Source of the DNA: Shewanella zhangzhouensis
GTDB taxonomy: Bacteria > Pseudomonadota > Gammaproteobacteria > Enterobacterales > Shewanellaceae
NCBI RefSeq assembly: GCF_019457615.1
Contig: NZ_CP080414.1
Span: 1,734,501-1,798,500, forward strand
Reading direction: 5' to 3'
Length of the DNA: 64,000 nucleotides
Numbering within the stretch: the stretch's first letter is position 1; each line of letters begins with the position of its first letter. This document shows, piece after piece, positions 16,691 through 25,504 of this stretch. The translations under genes and the position numbers were made by a program. Below the pieces are notes generated by a model that was not told the DNA's origin, made no database searches, and saw nothing but the letters and a program-made list of their open reading frames with translations.

Positions 16691-18946
16691 ATGGAAATTC
16701 AGGTCACTAAGCCTGAAATGGCTGCCAGCAGTATACTGGCAGGCAGGGGCACGGGGCGACGCGCCCTCAAGGACAAGGCGACAGCCATCGGCGTCAGCGT
16801 AGGCGGCGTGATGGTGTTTGTCGCCCTTTTGCTGATCTTCTTTTATCTGCTTTATGTGGTGAAGCCCATTTTCGACAGCGCCGAAGTGACTGAGCGTGTC
16901 TCTGTCGCGTACGATGCGCAAAGTGCTCCCGCCCTGATGGTGGGCAGCGATGAGCAAAATGAAATTCTCTACCGCGTGGCAACCGATGGCAGTGTCGCTT
17001 TTTATCGTGTAAGCGGTGAGCTGGCCGATTCCTTTGCGCCTTCTCTCCCGGAAGGTGTCAGTGTCAGCGGTGCTTATGCCGGCATGCCCTATGAACAAAG
17101 CTTCGGTCTTGGCCTCTCCAACGGTGAGCTTCGCCTTTACCGTGTGGAGTTTGGCGTCACCTATCCGGACAACCGCCGCCTTATTACGCCTAAACTGCGT
17201 CAGTTAAGCCAGGATGGTGAAATCCTGGTGAGTGAGTCCGGTGATGCCATTGCCCAGTTTGCCTATGCCCGCAGCAGCGAGCAGGTGAGTGTGGCGTATA
17301 AGGATGCCCAGGGCCGCTGGCAGCTCACTCGCCTCGAAGGCGAAGTGAACATGATGACCGAAGAGGTGGAGTGGAGCCGCGTGAGTGCGCCCCTTGTGGA
17401 TGCCCCTTCCAAGGTTGAGCAACAGTTGATGACCCCGGATCAGCGTCAGTTGATGCTGCGCGGCGGCAACAAAATTTTTGTGTACGACATCCGTGATGCC
17501 GAGTCGCCGTCACTGCTGCAGGTGATAGATGCAGGCCGTGCCAAACAGCAGCTTACCAGCGTGTCTTTACTTGCCGGTGCCAGCTCGCTGCTGCTGTCCT
17601 ACGACAGTGGCGATGTGGTGCAGTATTTCCAGGTCAGCAGCGACAAGGGGCGCCTCTACCGTGAAATCCGCGACTTCAAGGGCCTTGGCAACGTGCAGGC
17701 CATTGGCAGCGAGTTTTATCGCAAGAGCTTTGCCACCATCACCGCCGAAGGCCGTTTGGCACTGCTTTATACCACCAGTGAGCGCGAGCTTTTGAGTGAG
17801 ACCTTTGATATCGCCAAGCCACAGGCGCTGGGCTTCAGCCCCCGTGCTAATGGTTTGGTGGTGGATGCCGGCAACAAGCTGCATCTGTTTGATGTGAGCA
17901 ATTCGCATCCTGAGGTGAGCTGGAGTGCCCTGTGGAACAAGGTGTGGTACGAAGGTTATCCAGAGCCCAAATTTGTGTGGCAGTCTACCTCGGGTTCTGA
18001 TGATTTTGAGGCCAAGCTGAGCCTGATGCCACTGGCGTTTGGCACCATGAAGGCGGCACTCTACGCCATGCTGTTTGCCGTGCCCATTGCCATTGCCGGT
18101 GCCATCTACACCGCCTATTTCATGTCCCCCAAGGTGCGCGGTATCGTCAAGCCCACCATTGAAATCATGGAAGCTTTGCCTACGGTTATTCTGGGCTTCC
18201 TGGCTGGTCTGTGGCTGGCCCCCCTGGTGGAAGAGCATTTGCCCGGTATTCTGGCCCTGCTGATACTGTTACCTGTATCGATTCTGGCCAGTGCCTATGG
18301 CTGGAGCAAGTTGCCCGGCCGCTGGAAGCAGCGCCTGCCTGAAACCTATCAGGAACTGATGCTGGTACCCGTTATCTGTGCGGTGGGCTATCTGTCCTTC
18401 GCCATCAGCCCCAGCATCGAAGTGATGTTCTTCCACGGGGATACCCGTCAGTTCATCACCAACGAGCTTGGTATCACCTTCGACCAGCGCAACGCTCTGG
18501 TGGTGGGGATTGCCATGGGCTTTGCGGTTATTCCAACCATCTTCTCCATTGCTGAAGACGCCATCTTCTCTGTGCCTCGTCATCTGTCCAATGGCAGTCT
18601 GGCGCTGGGGGCTACTACCTGGCAAACCCTGACCCGGGTGGTTTTGCTTACCGCAAGCCCAGGTATTTTCTCTGCCATCATGATGGGCCTTGGCCGTGCC
18701 GTGGGTGAAACCATGATTGTGCTGATGGCAACCGGTAATACCGCCATCATGGAGTGGAGTGTATTTGAAGGTATGCGAACCCTCGCGGCCAACATCGCCG
18801 TGGAAATGCCGGAGTCGGCCATTGGCAGCAGCCACTATCGGGTGCTGTTCCTCGCGGCCTTTGTGCTCTTTATCTTCACCTTTATTTTCAACACGATTGC
18901 CGAGGTTGTTCGTCAACGCCTCCGCGAGCGTTACAGCTCGCTGTAA
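16691..18946 (+). CDS. pstC: Phosphate ABC transporter permease PstC, long form
   Basis: 751 residues, more than twice the E. coli PstC length. A first membrane segment (about residues 35-60, VMVFVALLLIFFYLLYVVKP) is followed by about 380 residues of soluble, presumably periplasmic sequence of repeating beta character (for example YDIRDAESPSLLQVID, LHLFDVSNSHPEVSW) that looks propeller-like. The permease domain starts near residue 450 (FGTMKAALYAMLFAVPIAIA). It carries the ABC coupling region SLALGATTWQTLTRVVL and the PstC signature GRAVGETMIV. It pairs with PstA and PstB for high-affinity phosphate import. No pstS lies in the window, so the binding protein must be encoded elsewhere. Confidence 0.93.
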   Translation: MEIQVTKPEMAASSILAGRGTGRRALKDKATAIGVSVGGVMVFVALLLIFFYLLYVVKPIFDSAEVTERVSVAYDAQSAPALMVGSDEQNEILYRVATDGSVAFYRVSGELADSFAPSLPEGVSVSGAYAGMPYEQSFGLGLSNGELRLYRVEFGVTYPDNRRLITPKLRQLSQDGEILVSESGDAIAQFAYARSSEQVSVAYKDAQGRWQLTRLEGEVNMMTEEVEWSRVSAPLVDAPSKVEQQLMTPDQRQLMLRGGNKIFVYDIRDAESPSLLQVIDAGRAKQQLTSVSLLAGASSLLLSYDSGDVVQYFQVSSDKGRLYREIRDFKGLGNVQAIGSEFYRKSFATITAEGRLALLYTTSERELLSETFDIAKPQALGFSPRANGLVVDAGNKLHLFDVSNSHPEVSWSALWNKVWYEGYPEPKFVWQSTSGSDDFEAKLSLMPLAFGTMKAALYAMLFAVPIAIAGAIYTAYFMSPKVRGIVKPTIEIMEALPTVILGFLAGLWLAPLVEEHLPGILALLILLPVSILASAYGWSKLPGRWKQRLPETYQELMLVPVICAVGYLSFAISPSIEVMFFHGDTRQFITNELGITFDQRNALVVGIAMGFAVIPTIFSIAEDAIFSVPRHLSNGSLALGATTWQTLTRVVLLTASPGIFSAIMMGLGRAVGETMIVLMATGNTAIMEWSVFEGMRTLAANIAVEMPESAIGSSHYRVLFLAAFVLFIFTFIFNTIAEVVRQRLRERYSSL

Positions 18947-19009
18947 TGGCGCTGTTGCAAGCAGGAATTGTTCTGATGAAATGCATTGAAATGAATTGGG
19001 GAAAGCACA

Positions 19010-20662
19010 ATGGGTAAGTGGTTTAAATCGGGTTCCCCCTGGATTTGGATGACCGGCGGCGCGGTCAGCATCAGCCTTATTGCTGTGCTGGGCCTCTTGC
19101 TCCTAATTGCCTGGCGTGGTCTGTCGTACTTCTGGCCGGCCGATATCTACGAGTGGAAACTGCGTGATGCCAAAGGGGTGGAGTCCACCCTGATTGGTGA
19201 GATTTACGACAGTGAAGCCGTGCCCACCGAGCGTCTTATCACCGCCGGTGTAGAGTTTGCTGAGCATCCCGGCGAGTTCGTGACCCGTTATCTGGTGAAA
19301 ACCGGTAACCGTGAATTTGTGGGGCTGGATTTCCGCTGGATTTTGGAGACCGACATCGTCTCGCGCAGCACCCCCGAGGGGATTGCCAAAATCGAGCGCA
19401 CCAAAAACGGTAACTTCTACGGTTATCCGCTGGCGGTGATTGAAGATGGCAAGCGCCTGGACCTCACCGACGTGCAGCACTCACTGGAAGAGCACATTGC
19501 CCGGGCAGTGGATATTGCCGACAAGGCCATGACGCTGCAAAAGCGTGATATCGGCGCCATCAACTACGAGCTGGAACGCCTGCGTCTGAAGGAGCGCCGC
19601 GCCGAACTCGATGGTGAGCTCAACGACAGCAAAAAGCAGGAGTTTGAAGCGGCCCGTCAAAAGCTGGAAACCGACTATCTGGTACTGGAAAAAGAGCTCT
19701 TTGCCCTACGTGACGAAGCGGCCCGCGACAGCGTGATTGTCCGCGATATGCGTGGTGAGGAAGTGGTGCTCAAGCTCGATAGCGTGCTGGATGTAGCCTA
19801 CGCAAACCGTCTGGGCTTTGTGGGTAAAATTGGCCACTGGTTTGCCGGTGTGGCGAACTTTGTCAGCGCCGACCCCCGCGAAGCCAACACCGAGGGCGGC
19901 GTATTCCCGGCCATTTTCGGTACCGTGTTTATGGTGCTTTTGATGGCTGTTATCGTGACGCCATTTGGGGTGATTGCCGCCATTTACCTGCACGAGTATG
20001 CCAAAAAGGGCCCGCTCACCAAGATTATCCGCATCGCCGTAATTAACCTCGCAGGTGTGCCGTCGATTGTGTATGGCGTGTTCGGTCTGGGCTTCTTCGT
20101 ATACATGCTGGGTGGTTCCATCGACCAGCTGTTTTACCCCGAAGCACTGCCATCGCCCACCTTTGGCTCTCCCGGCGTGATTTGGTCGGCGCTGACGCTC
20201 GCCATTCTGACCCTGCCGGTGGTGATTGTGTCCACCGAGGAAGGCTTGTCTCGTATACCAAGTGCTGTGCGTCAGGGCAGTTTGGCTCTGGGCGCCACCA
20301 AGGCCGAGACCCTGTGGCGGATTGTTATCCCCATGGCGAGCCCGGCGATTATGACGGGGCTGATTTTGGCGGTAGCCCGCGCCGCCGGTGAAGTGGCGCC
20401 GCTGATGCTGGTGGGTGTGGTGAAGCTTGCGCCAACTCTGCCCATCGACATGAACTTCCCCTTTGTGCACCTTGACCGTAAGTTCATGCACCTCGGGTTC
20501 CATATTTACGACGTGGGCTTCCAGAGCCCCAACGTGGAGGCGGCCCGCCCGCTGGTATATGCCACCTCCTTCCTGCTGGTGTCCGTGATTGTGGCGCTCA
20601 ATTTGACCGCCATCAGTGTACGTAACCACCTGCGTGAAAAATATCGCTCCCTTGAGCATTGA
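19010..20662 (+). CDS. pstA: Phosphate ABC transporter permease PstA, long form with coiled coil
   Basis: 550 residues against roughly 300 in E. coli. An N-terminal membrane helix (about residues 14-35) precedes a periplasmic region holding a charged heptad-rich stretch at about 155-245 (INYELERLRLKERRAELDG, FEAARQKLETDYLVLEKEL), predicted coiled coil. The permease core begins near residue 300 (FPAIFGTVFMVLLMAVIVTP) and includes AGVPSIVYGVFGLGFFVY, the coupling loop SLALGATKAETLWRIVIP and ARAAGEVAPLMLVG. It follows pstC by 63 bases and precedes pstB. The matching N-terminal enlargement of PstC and PstA suggests that the two extra domains contact each other or PstS in the periplasm (inference). 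Confidence 0.93.
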   Translation: MGKWFKSGSPWIWMTGGAVSISLIAVLGLLLLIAWRGLSYFWPADIYEWKLRDAKGVESTLIGEIYDSEAVPTERLITAGVEFAEHPGEFVTRYLVKTGNREFVGLDFRWILETDIVSRSTPEGIAKIERTKNGNFYGYPLAVIEDGKRLDLTDVQHSLEEHIARAVDIADKAMTLQKRDIGAINYELERLRLKERRAELDGELNDSKKQEFEAARQKLETDYLVLEKELFALRDEAARDSVIVRDMRGEEVVLKLDSVLDVAYANRLGFVGKIGHWFAGVANFVSADPREANTEGGVFPAIFGTVFMVLLMAVIVTPFGVIAAIYLHEYAKKGPLTKIIRIAVINLAGVPSIVYGVFGLGFFVYMLGGSIDQLFYPEALPSPTFGSPGVIWSALTLAILTLPVVIVSTEEGLSRIPSAVRQGSLALGATKAETLWRIVIPMASPAIMTGLILAVARAAGEVAPLMLVGVVKLAPTLPIDMNFPFVHLDRKFMHLGFHIYDVGFQSPNVEAARPLVYATSFLLVSVIVALNLTAISVRNHLREKYRSLEH

Positions 20663-20697
20663 TAATCCGACGATTATCCTGAGAATTGGTACAGAAT

Positions 20698-21516
20698 ATG
20701 ATTTCGATAGACAGCACTGTAATGAAGACCGAAACCCTGGATTTGGCCAATCTGCCTGCGTCGGAGACGGCTCTGGAGATCCAAAACCTTAATTTGCACT
20801 ATGGCACCAAGCAGGCACTGTTTGATGTGTCGATGAAGATCCCGAAAAAGCGCGTTACTGCCTTTATCGGCCCCAGTGGCTGCGGTAAATCGACACTGCT
20901 GCGCTGCATCAACCGTATGAATGACCTGGTGGATAACTGCAATATCACGGGTGAAATTCGCCTGCATGAGCAGAATATCTACGACAAGGCGGTGGATGTG
21001 GCGGCGCTGCGCCGTAACGTGGGCATGGTGTTCCAGCGCCCCAATCCGTTCCCCAAGTCCATCTACGAAAACGTGGTCTATGGCCTGCGCCTGCAGGGTA
21101 TTAACAACCGTCGTGAGCTGGATGAAGCCTGTGAGCGCTCGCTGCGCGGCGCTGCTATTTGGGATGAAGTGAAAGACCGTCTGCATGACAATGCCTTTGG
21201 TCTTTCGGGTGGTCAGCAGCAGCGTCTGGTGATTGCCCGTGCCATTGCCATTGAGCCCGAAGTGTTGCTGCTCGATGAGCCAACCTCGGCCCTCGACCCC
21301 ATTTCGACCCTGACCATTGAGGAGCTCATCACCGAGCTTAAGGCCAAGTACACTGTGGTTATCGTTACCCACAATATGCAGCAGGCGGCGCGGGTATCGG
21401 ATCAAACGGCCTTTATGTACATGGGCGAGCTGGTGGAATATGCGGATACCAACACCATTTTCACCACGCCATCCCAGCGCAAGACAGAAGACTACATCAC
21501 AGGCCGTTACGGTTAA
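20698..21516 (+). CDS. pstB: Phosphate ABC transporter ATP-binding protein PstB
   Basis: ATG at 20698 gives 272 residues; a TTG four codons earlier and an ATG at 20722 are alternatives. All ABC motifs are present: Walker A GPSGCGKST, Q-loop VFQRPNPFPKSI, signature LSGGQQQRL, Walker B VLLLDEPTSALDP and the switch His in IVTHNMQQA. The sequence RPNPFPKSIYENVVYGLR is typical of PstB. It powers phosphate import with the preceding PstC and PstA. Confidence 0.96.
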   Translation: MISIDSTVMKTETLDLANLPASETALEIQNLNLHYGTKQALFDVSMKIPKKRVTAFIGPSGCGKSTLLRCINRMNDLVDNCNITGEIRLHEQNIYDKAVDVAALRRNVGMVFQRPNPFPKSIYENVVYGLRLQGINNRRELDEACERSLRGAAIWDEVKDRLHDNAFGLSGGQQQRLVIARAIAIEPEVLLLDEPTSALDPISTLTIEELITELKAKYTVVIVTHNMQQAARVSDQTAFMYMGELVEYADTNTIFTTPSQRKTEDYITGRYG

Positions 21517-21539
21517 CAGCAAGAGGCGTTTGAATTCAC

Positions 21540-22250
21540 ATGGATAAACTGAGTACCAATAAGCACATTTCCGGTCAGTTCAATGCCGAGCTGGACGACA
21601 TCCGTAACCGGGTTCTGGCCATGGGTGGTCTGGTAGAGCGTCAGCTGGAGCAGGCCCTGGATGCCCTTGGCGGTTTGGACGCTGAGCTCGCCAAGCGCGT
21701 GATTGATGGTGACCACAAGGTCAACGGCATGGAAGTGTCCATCGACGAAGAGTGCACCCGCATCATCGCCAAGCGTCAGCCGGCGGCAAGCGATCTGCGC
21801 CTTATCATTGCCATCTCCAAGACCATTGCCGACCTAGAACGTATCGGCGACGCGTCGGTGCGCATTGCCAAGGCGGCACTGGAGAAGCGTAACAACAACC
21901 AGCAACCTCTGCTGGTGAGCATCGAGTCTATGGGGCGCCATGCCACCCGCATGCTGCATTCCACGCTGGATGCGCTGGCGCGGATGGATGTGGAGTCGGC
22001 CCTGGAGCTGCACCGCGAGGATGCGCGTCTGGACAAGGAATACGAGGGTATCATTCGTCAGTTGATGACCTACATGATGGAAGACCCCCGTTCTATCCCG
22101 GGTGTACTGGACGTGCTTTGGGCTGCCCGTGCGGTGGAAAGAGTAGGGGATCGCTGCAAGAACATCTGCGAGTACATCATCTACTACGTTAAGGGCAAAG
22201 ACGTGCGCCATACCTCCTATGAGGACATGGAAAAGGATATTAACCTCTGA
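21540..22250 (+). CDS. phoU: Phosphate signalling protein PhoU
   Basis: 236 residues, all-helical, with two PhoU repeats. The metal-binding type motifs are visible: ERIGDASVRIAK in the first half and AVERVGDRCKNICEYIIY in the second. It lies 23 bases after pstB and is the last gene of the operon. In E. coli PhoU links the Pst transporter to the PhoR/PhoB system and represses it when phosphate is ample. A strong terminator follows. Confidence 0.96.
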   Translation: MDKLSTNKHISGQFNAELDDIRNRVLAMGGLVERQLEQALDALGGLDAELAKRVIDGDHKVNGMEVSIDEECTRIIAKRQPAASDLRLIIAISKTIADLERIGDASVRIAKAALEKRNNNQQPLLVSIESMGRHATRMLHSTLDALARMDVESALELHREDARLDKEYEGIIRQLMTYMMEDPRSIPGVLDVLWAARAVERVGDRCKNICEYIIYYVKGKDVRHTSYEDMEKDINL

Positions 22251-22272
22251 TGTCTCAGCTGTAGCCAACATT

Positions 22273-22298
22273 AAAAGCCGGGTTCTCCCGGCTTTTTT
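22273..22298 (+). terminator. Terminator of the pst-phoU operon
   Basis: The 10-bp stem AAAAGCCGGG/CCCGGCTTTT with a TTCT loop and a T6 tail lies 22 bases after the phoU stop. Nothing else is evident up to the DUF502 gene at 22496. Confidence 0.93.
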
Positions 22299-22495
22299 GT
22301 ACCTGTGGTTTGCATCCGCATCCCTGACTGACGGCCGATTGGGGATACCCCTTATCGCCGCAACCCCCCTGGTATTACCACAGGCAATGAAAAGGCTTGA
22401 GGCGCAGATAGCCAGAGTAAACGGCTGTGATACCATAGCGGACAATTTCCGGGGCAACTTGCCCCTCTAAAGCCGCTGCGTTAATCGAGGAATCA

Positions 22496-23068
22496 ATGAA
22501 AACCACCCTGACCCGTGGACTGATGAATGTATTGCCCATGGCACTGAGCCTTTGGCTTTTCTGGTCGCTGTTCGTGTCGCTGGACGAGTTGGGTGTCTTG
22601 CTGCTGGAGCTGGTGGGCTTACCCAAACTGTTTGTGGGTGAGGGCTTCTTGCTGGTGATAGCCCTGGTATTCTCTGCCGGCTTGCTGTTTTCCGTGAGCC
22701 CCATCCAATGGATATGGGGTAAGATTGAGCGCGCGCTGATGCGCTTCCCGTTGTTTAAGTCTGTGTACGGCAGTATCAGAGACATAGCCTCTTTGATGAA
22801 TCGCGATGGCAAGCCCAAGGATCAGCAGGTGGTACTGGTCAAGCAGGCCAACGGCGGATATGTGGTGGGTTTTATCATGACGGATAAGGCGCCTGAGCCT
22901 GTATCGCAGGCGCTGGGGGAGGGCGACTGGGTGCCGGTGCTGTTTCAGCTTTCCTATCAAATGGCCGGTGTCACTACCCTGGTTAAGCGTGAAGACCTTA
23001 TCAAGGTCGACTGGAGCTTTGAAGAAGCCATGCGTTTTAACCTGACTGCCGGTTTGTCAAAGTCCTGA
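22496..23068 (+). CDS. DUF502 family membrane protein
   Basis: 190 residues, two N-terminal membrane helices (LPMALSLWLFWSLFVSLDEL and FLLVIALVFSAGLLFSV), then a cytoplasmic or peripheral part with the family hallmarks IPLFKSVYGSIRD-like FPLFKSVYGSIRDI, GYVVGFIMTD and a final beta-rich segment. GAGG lies before the ATG. Function is unknown in the family; members are widespread as single genes. No operon partner is apparent. Confidence 0.85.
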   Translation: MKTTLTRGLMNVLPMALSLWLFWSLFVSLDELGVLLLELVGLPKLFVGEGFLLVIALVFSAGLLFSVSPIQWIWGKIERALMRFPLFKSVYGSIRDIASLMNRDGKPKDQQVVLVKQANGGYVVGFIMTDKAPEPVSQALGEGDWVPVLFQLSYQMAGVTTLVKREDLIKVDWSFEEAMRFNLTAGLSKS

Positions 23069-23174
23069 GCGGCTAATCGCAACGTCATTTAACCCCTACG
23101 CCGGCCCTGCGGCGATGTCCGCAGGACCATTCCTCTGTCCTGGTAGTTTCTATTCTGAATACGCGACTAATTCT

Positions 23175-23576
23175 CTAGCCTTGTGGGCGCGACCTGAGAA
23201 AGCGCGGCAAACTGTCCTGAATCGTCAGCCAGGGCTGCCGGCTTTGGGTATGGATATGGTACTTGGGGGAGATCTGCGATGCATCGTCCAGTGAGCAGAT
23301 GCTCAGGGTCAGATAGTCGGGGTATTGGGTGCTGCGGTAAGTCAGAGTGCAGCCACACTCAGGGCAAAAGCCACGACGGATGTTATCCGATGACGCATAT
23401 TCTTTTACTTCACCAGCAAGCCAGGTGACCTGCTCTGCTTTAAAGTCCATCCAGGCGCCAAACGGAGCGCCTGAGGTCTTTTGGCAATCCAGACAATGGC
23501 AATAGTCCGCATCAAATGGGTCAGCACTGAGTTGATAGCGAATGTTGCCGCAGTGGCAACCACCTTTTGTTGTCAT
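23175..23576 (-). CDS. GFA-family (glutathione-dependent formaldehyde-activating-like) zinc protein
   Basis: 133 residues with the complete GFA zinc ligands: GGCHCGNIRY near the N-terminus, YCHCLDCQKTSGAPFG at about residues 25-40, and FCPECGCTLTYRS at about 70-82. These are the structural and catalytic zinc sites of the Gfa/CENP-V fold. Most members are not true formaldehyde-activating enzymes, so the reaction is unknown. Its ATG overlaps the stop of the upstream HEAT-like gene by 4 bases, indicating translational coupling. Confidence 0.87.
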   Translation of the reverse strand: MTTKGGCHCGNIRYQLSADPFDADYCHCLDCQKTSGAPFGAWMDFKAEQVTWLAGEVKEYASSDNIRRGFCPECGCTLTYRSTQYPDYLTLSICSLDDASQISPKYHIHTQSRQPWLTIQDSLPRFLRSRPQG

Positions 23577-24112
23577 ACTTGCTCTCCTTTCTGGGCCTTT
23601 ATCAGCTGGCGTATTCTCGCCTTTACCGAAGGGGCTTCGTCCTGCAGCGACATCTGAAACAAGGTGTTGCGCTCATCCCGGTACTGAGGAAATTGCCGGG
23701 CCAGAGTATCCAAACCCGTGTATGCCCAGGCCCGGACAAATTTATTGCTGTCAGCCAATGCCTCCCGAACCATGTGTTCGGTCAGCGACCGTAATGACTC
23801 GGGGATACTAAACCCCGGCAGACATTGCAGTATATGAAGTCTTGCCTGCCATTGCGTTAACGCCGGGGTTAGTGCCAGCCAGGTTGCCGATTGCTGGTCA
23901 TCGAGTCGGTTGCCCTGTTCAAGCCAGGCCTTTAATAACCAGGTCACTGAGGTGTGGTTTGCTGAATCGTTTGCACTGTTCAGCAATAGCGTTGGCCAGC
24001 AGGCACAGGTAGAAAAGGCCGTTGTCAGATTTATCAAGGCCTGCGTACTCGCGGCTTCCTGTGAATCGAGCACGGCCAGCAAGTGTCGCTGCGCTTCTTG
24101 GCAGTTATCCAT
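23573..24112 (-). CDS. Hypothetical protein with HEAT-like helical repeats
   Basis: 179 residues, helical throughout. The C-terminal half shows HEAT-repeat character: VREALADSNKFVRAWAYTGL then DEAPSVKARIRQLIKAQK. No enzymatic motif, signal peptide or membrane segment is seen. It is the first gene of a two-gene unit with the GFA protein (4-base overlap). HEAT-like proteins of this size often act as protein-binding scaffolds; the function here is unknown. Confidence 0.7.
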   Translation of the reverse strand: MDNCQEAQRHLLAVLDSQEAASTQALINLTTAFSTCACWPTLLLNSANDSANHTSVTWLLKAWLEQGNRLDDQQSATWLALTPALTQWQARLHILQCLPGFSIPESLRSLTEHMVREALADSNKFVRAWAYTGLDTLARQFPQYRDERNTLFQMSLQDEAPSVKARIRQLIKAQKGEQV

Positions 24113-24159
24113 TTCGCCCCGCCGGTTTTAAGGGCATGGGTTGATGCCGGTAATGCATA

Positions 24160-24573
24160 TTAACTTACCAGGGAGTCCACATGATGCCTGAAGTTGTTGA
24201 GGATGGCCTGCCAGCCCTGACGCTGCTGCTCAGCGGTATGCTGATCTTCATTGTCGAAGGTTTCTTCCAGCAACACCCCTTCAGGTGTTTGGCGCAGGGT
24301 CACCTGGACTTCGCGGCCATCCTCCATCACATAACCCAAAGCGCTGCCGGGAATAAGATGGGTGAAGGTGCCGCCAAAATCAAAGCCCATGGAGCCGTCG
24401 CGCGCCTGCATCCGATAACTGAAGCTGCCTCCTTCACGTAAATCGATTTCTGCGGCGGGGCAGCACCAGCTGTCGTCGGCAAAATTCCATTGGCAAATAT
24501 GGCTGGGGGTTGTCCAGGCTTGCCACACAACGGCAATAGGGGCGTCAATCAGGGTTTGCACAGTGGTTTTCAT
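24160..24573 (-). CDS. AHSA1/SRPBCC domain protein
   Basis: 137 residues forming a single SRPBCC (START-like) domain. It begins VQTLIDAPIAVVWQAWTTPSHICQW, with the central strands FDFGGTFTHLIPG and the long C-terminal helix (QGWQAILNNFRHHVDSL), the usual layout of Aha1-type ATPase-homologue domains. Members bind small hydrophobic ligands or act as stress factors; the ligand here is unknown. It precedes the HEAT-like gene by 47 bases on the same strand and may share its transcript. Confidence 0.83.
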   Translation of the reverse strand: MKTTVQTLIDAPIAVVWQAWTTPSHICQWNFADDSWCCPAAEIDLREGGSFSYRMQARDGSMGFDFGGTFTHLIPGSALGYVMEDGREVQVTLRQTPEGVLLEETFDNEDQHTAEQQRQGWQAILNNFRHHVDSLVS

Positions 24574-24637
24574 GGTACTCAGTTCCTTGTACTCGGGTGA
24601 TTTAGCAGCAGGACATCAAGATTCTGCCGCAATGATC

Positions 24638-25504
24638 TTAAGAGGACTTCAGCCCTTCATAAAGCGTGGCAATCCATTTTTCTTCGTTGATAAACGACCA
24701 ACTCCAGCTCTGATATTTTTCGCCCAGGCCTTCGGATGTCATCTGTTCGAGACTCTTGCCCTCGCGGTGGGCTTCCTTGGCCCAATTGATACTGTGATCG
24801 AGCATATGTTTGAACGTTAACAGATCGGCCTTGGTGGCAAGCCCGCCGTGCCCCGGGATGACTTTGGTGTCGTCTCCGATCATCTGCAGCACTGCCGCTA
24901 CATTGTCGCGATAGCCTATCACGTCGCCACCACCCTTAAGGTCAATGTAGGGAAATCTGTCTTTAAAAAAGAGGTCGCCCATGTGAATCACGTTGGCAGC
25001 TTGCCAAAGCACGACACTGTCGCCGTCTGTGTGGCCTGGACCCAGATGGGTGACTTTCAGGTTGTCACCGTTGAATCGAATATTGATGCCCTTGTCGTAG
25101 GTAATCACCGGCAAACCTGCGCCGGGGAATTTGTCGTCCTTTTGCAGTCTCTGCAGGACGTTATCATGGGCCATCACAGTGCCATGTTCGGCGAAGTGTG
25201 CATTTCCTCCAGTGTGATCGCCATGATAATGGGTGTTGATGATGTATCTGGGCATCGCGGCTTTTTTGGCACCCGGAGTTTGCGCGAGGGCCTCAGTTAT
25301 CTTGTCTGCCAGGGGCGCGAACTGGTCATCAATGATCAGCAGGCCGTCCTCGCCGCTACTGACGCCTATGTTGCCACCGGCGCCTTCAAACAACCAGGCA
25401 CTGCCATTGAGGTGAGTACTTTTGATTTCCACGGCAGCAAATTTATCGTCGGCGGACATGGCTGCGCTACAGCACAGCAGCAGAATCAGTGGCAGTTTGT
25501 TCAT
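24638..25504 (-). CDS. Exported metallo-beta-lactamase-fold hydrolase
   Basis: Start set at 25504 (MNKLPLILLLCCSAAMSA), with AGGGA upstream and a proper signal peptide; 288 residues. The zinc ligands are present: HYHGDHTGG (H92, H94, D96, H97), GPGHTDGDSV and the late PGHGG. The subfamily resembles periplasmic MBL-fold proteins with an N-terminal GGNIGVS/GLLIIDDQFAP pattern rather than a true antibiotic resistance enzyme. A two-residue Cys pair sits in the signal core, but no clear lipobox follows. The substrate is unknown. It is transcribed toward the SRPBCC gene, 64 bases away. Confidence 0.85.
   Translation of the reverse strand: MNKLPLILLLCCSAAMSADDKFAAVEIKSTHLNGSAWLFEGAGGNIGVSSGEDGLLIIDDQFAPLADKITEALAQTPGAKKAAMPRYIINTHYHGDHTGGNAHFAEHGTVMAHDNVLQRLQKDDKFPGAGLPVITYDKGINIRFNGDNLKVTHLGPGHTDGDSVVLWQAANVIHMGDLFFKDRFPYIDLKGGGDVIGYRDNVAAVLQMIGDDTKVIPGHGGLATKADLLTFKHMLDHSINWAKEAHREGKSLEQMTSEGLGEKYQSWSWSFINEEKWIATLYEGLKSS

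Noticed and set aside
24638..25504. Metallo-beta-lactamase as an antibiotic resistance gene
   Set aside because: Only the general fold and zinc motif are present; the subfamily pattern is not that of class B beta-lactamases, so a resistance call is not supported.
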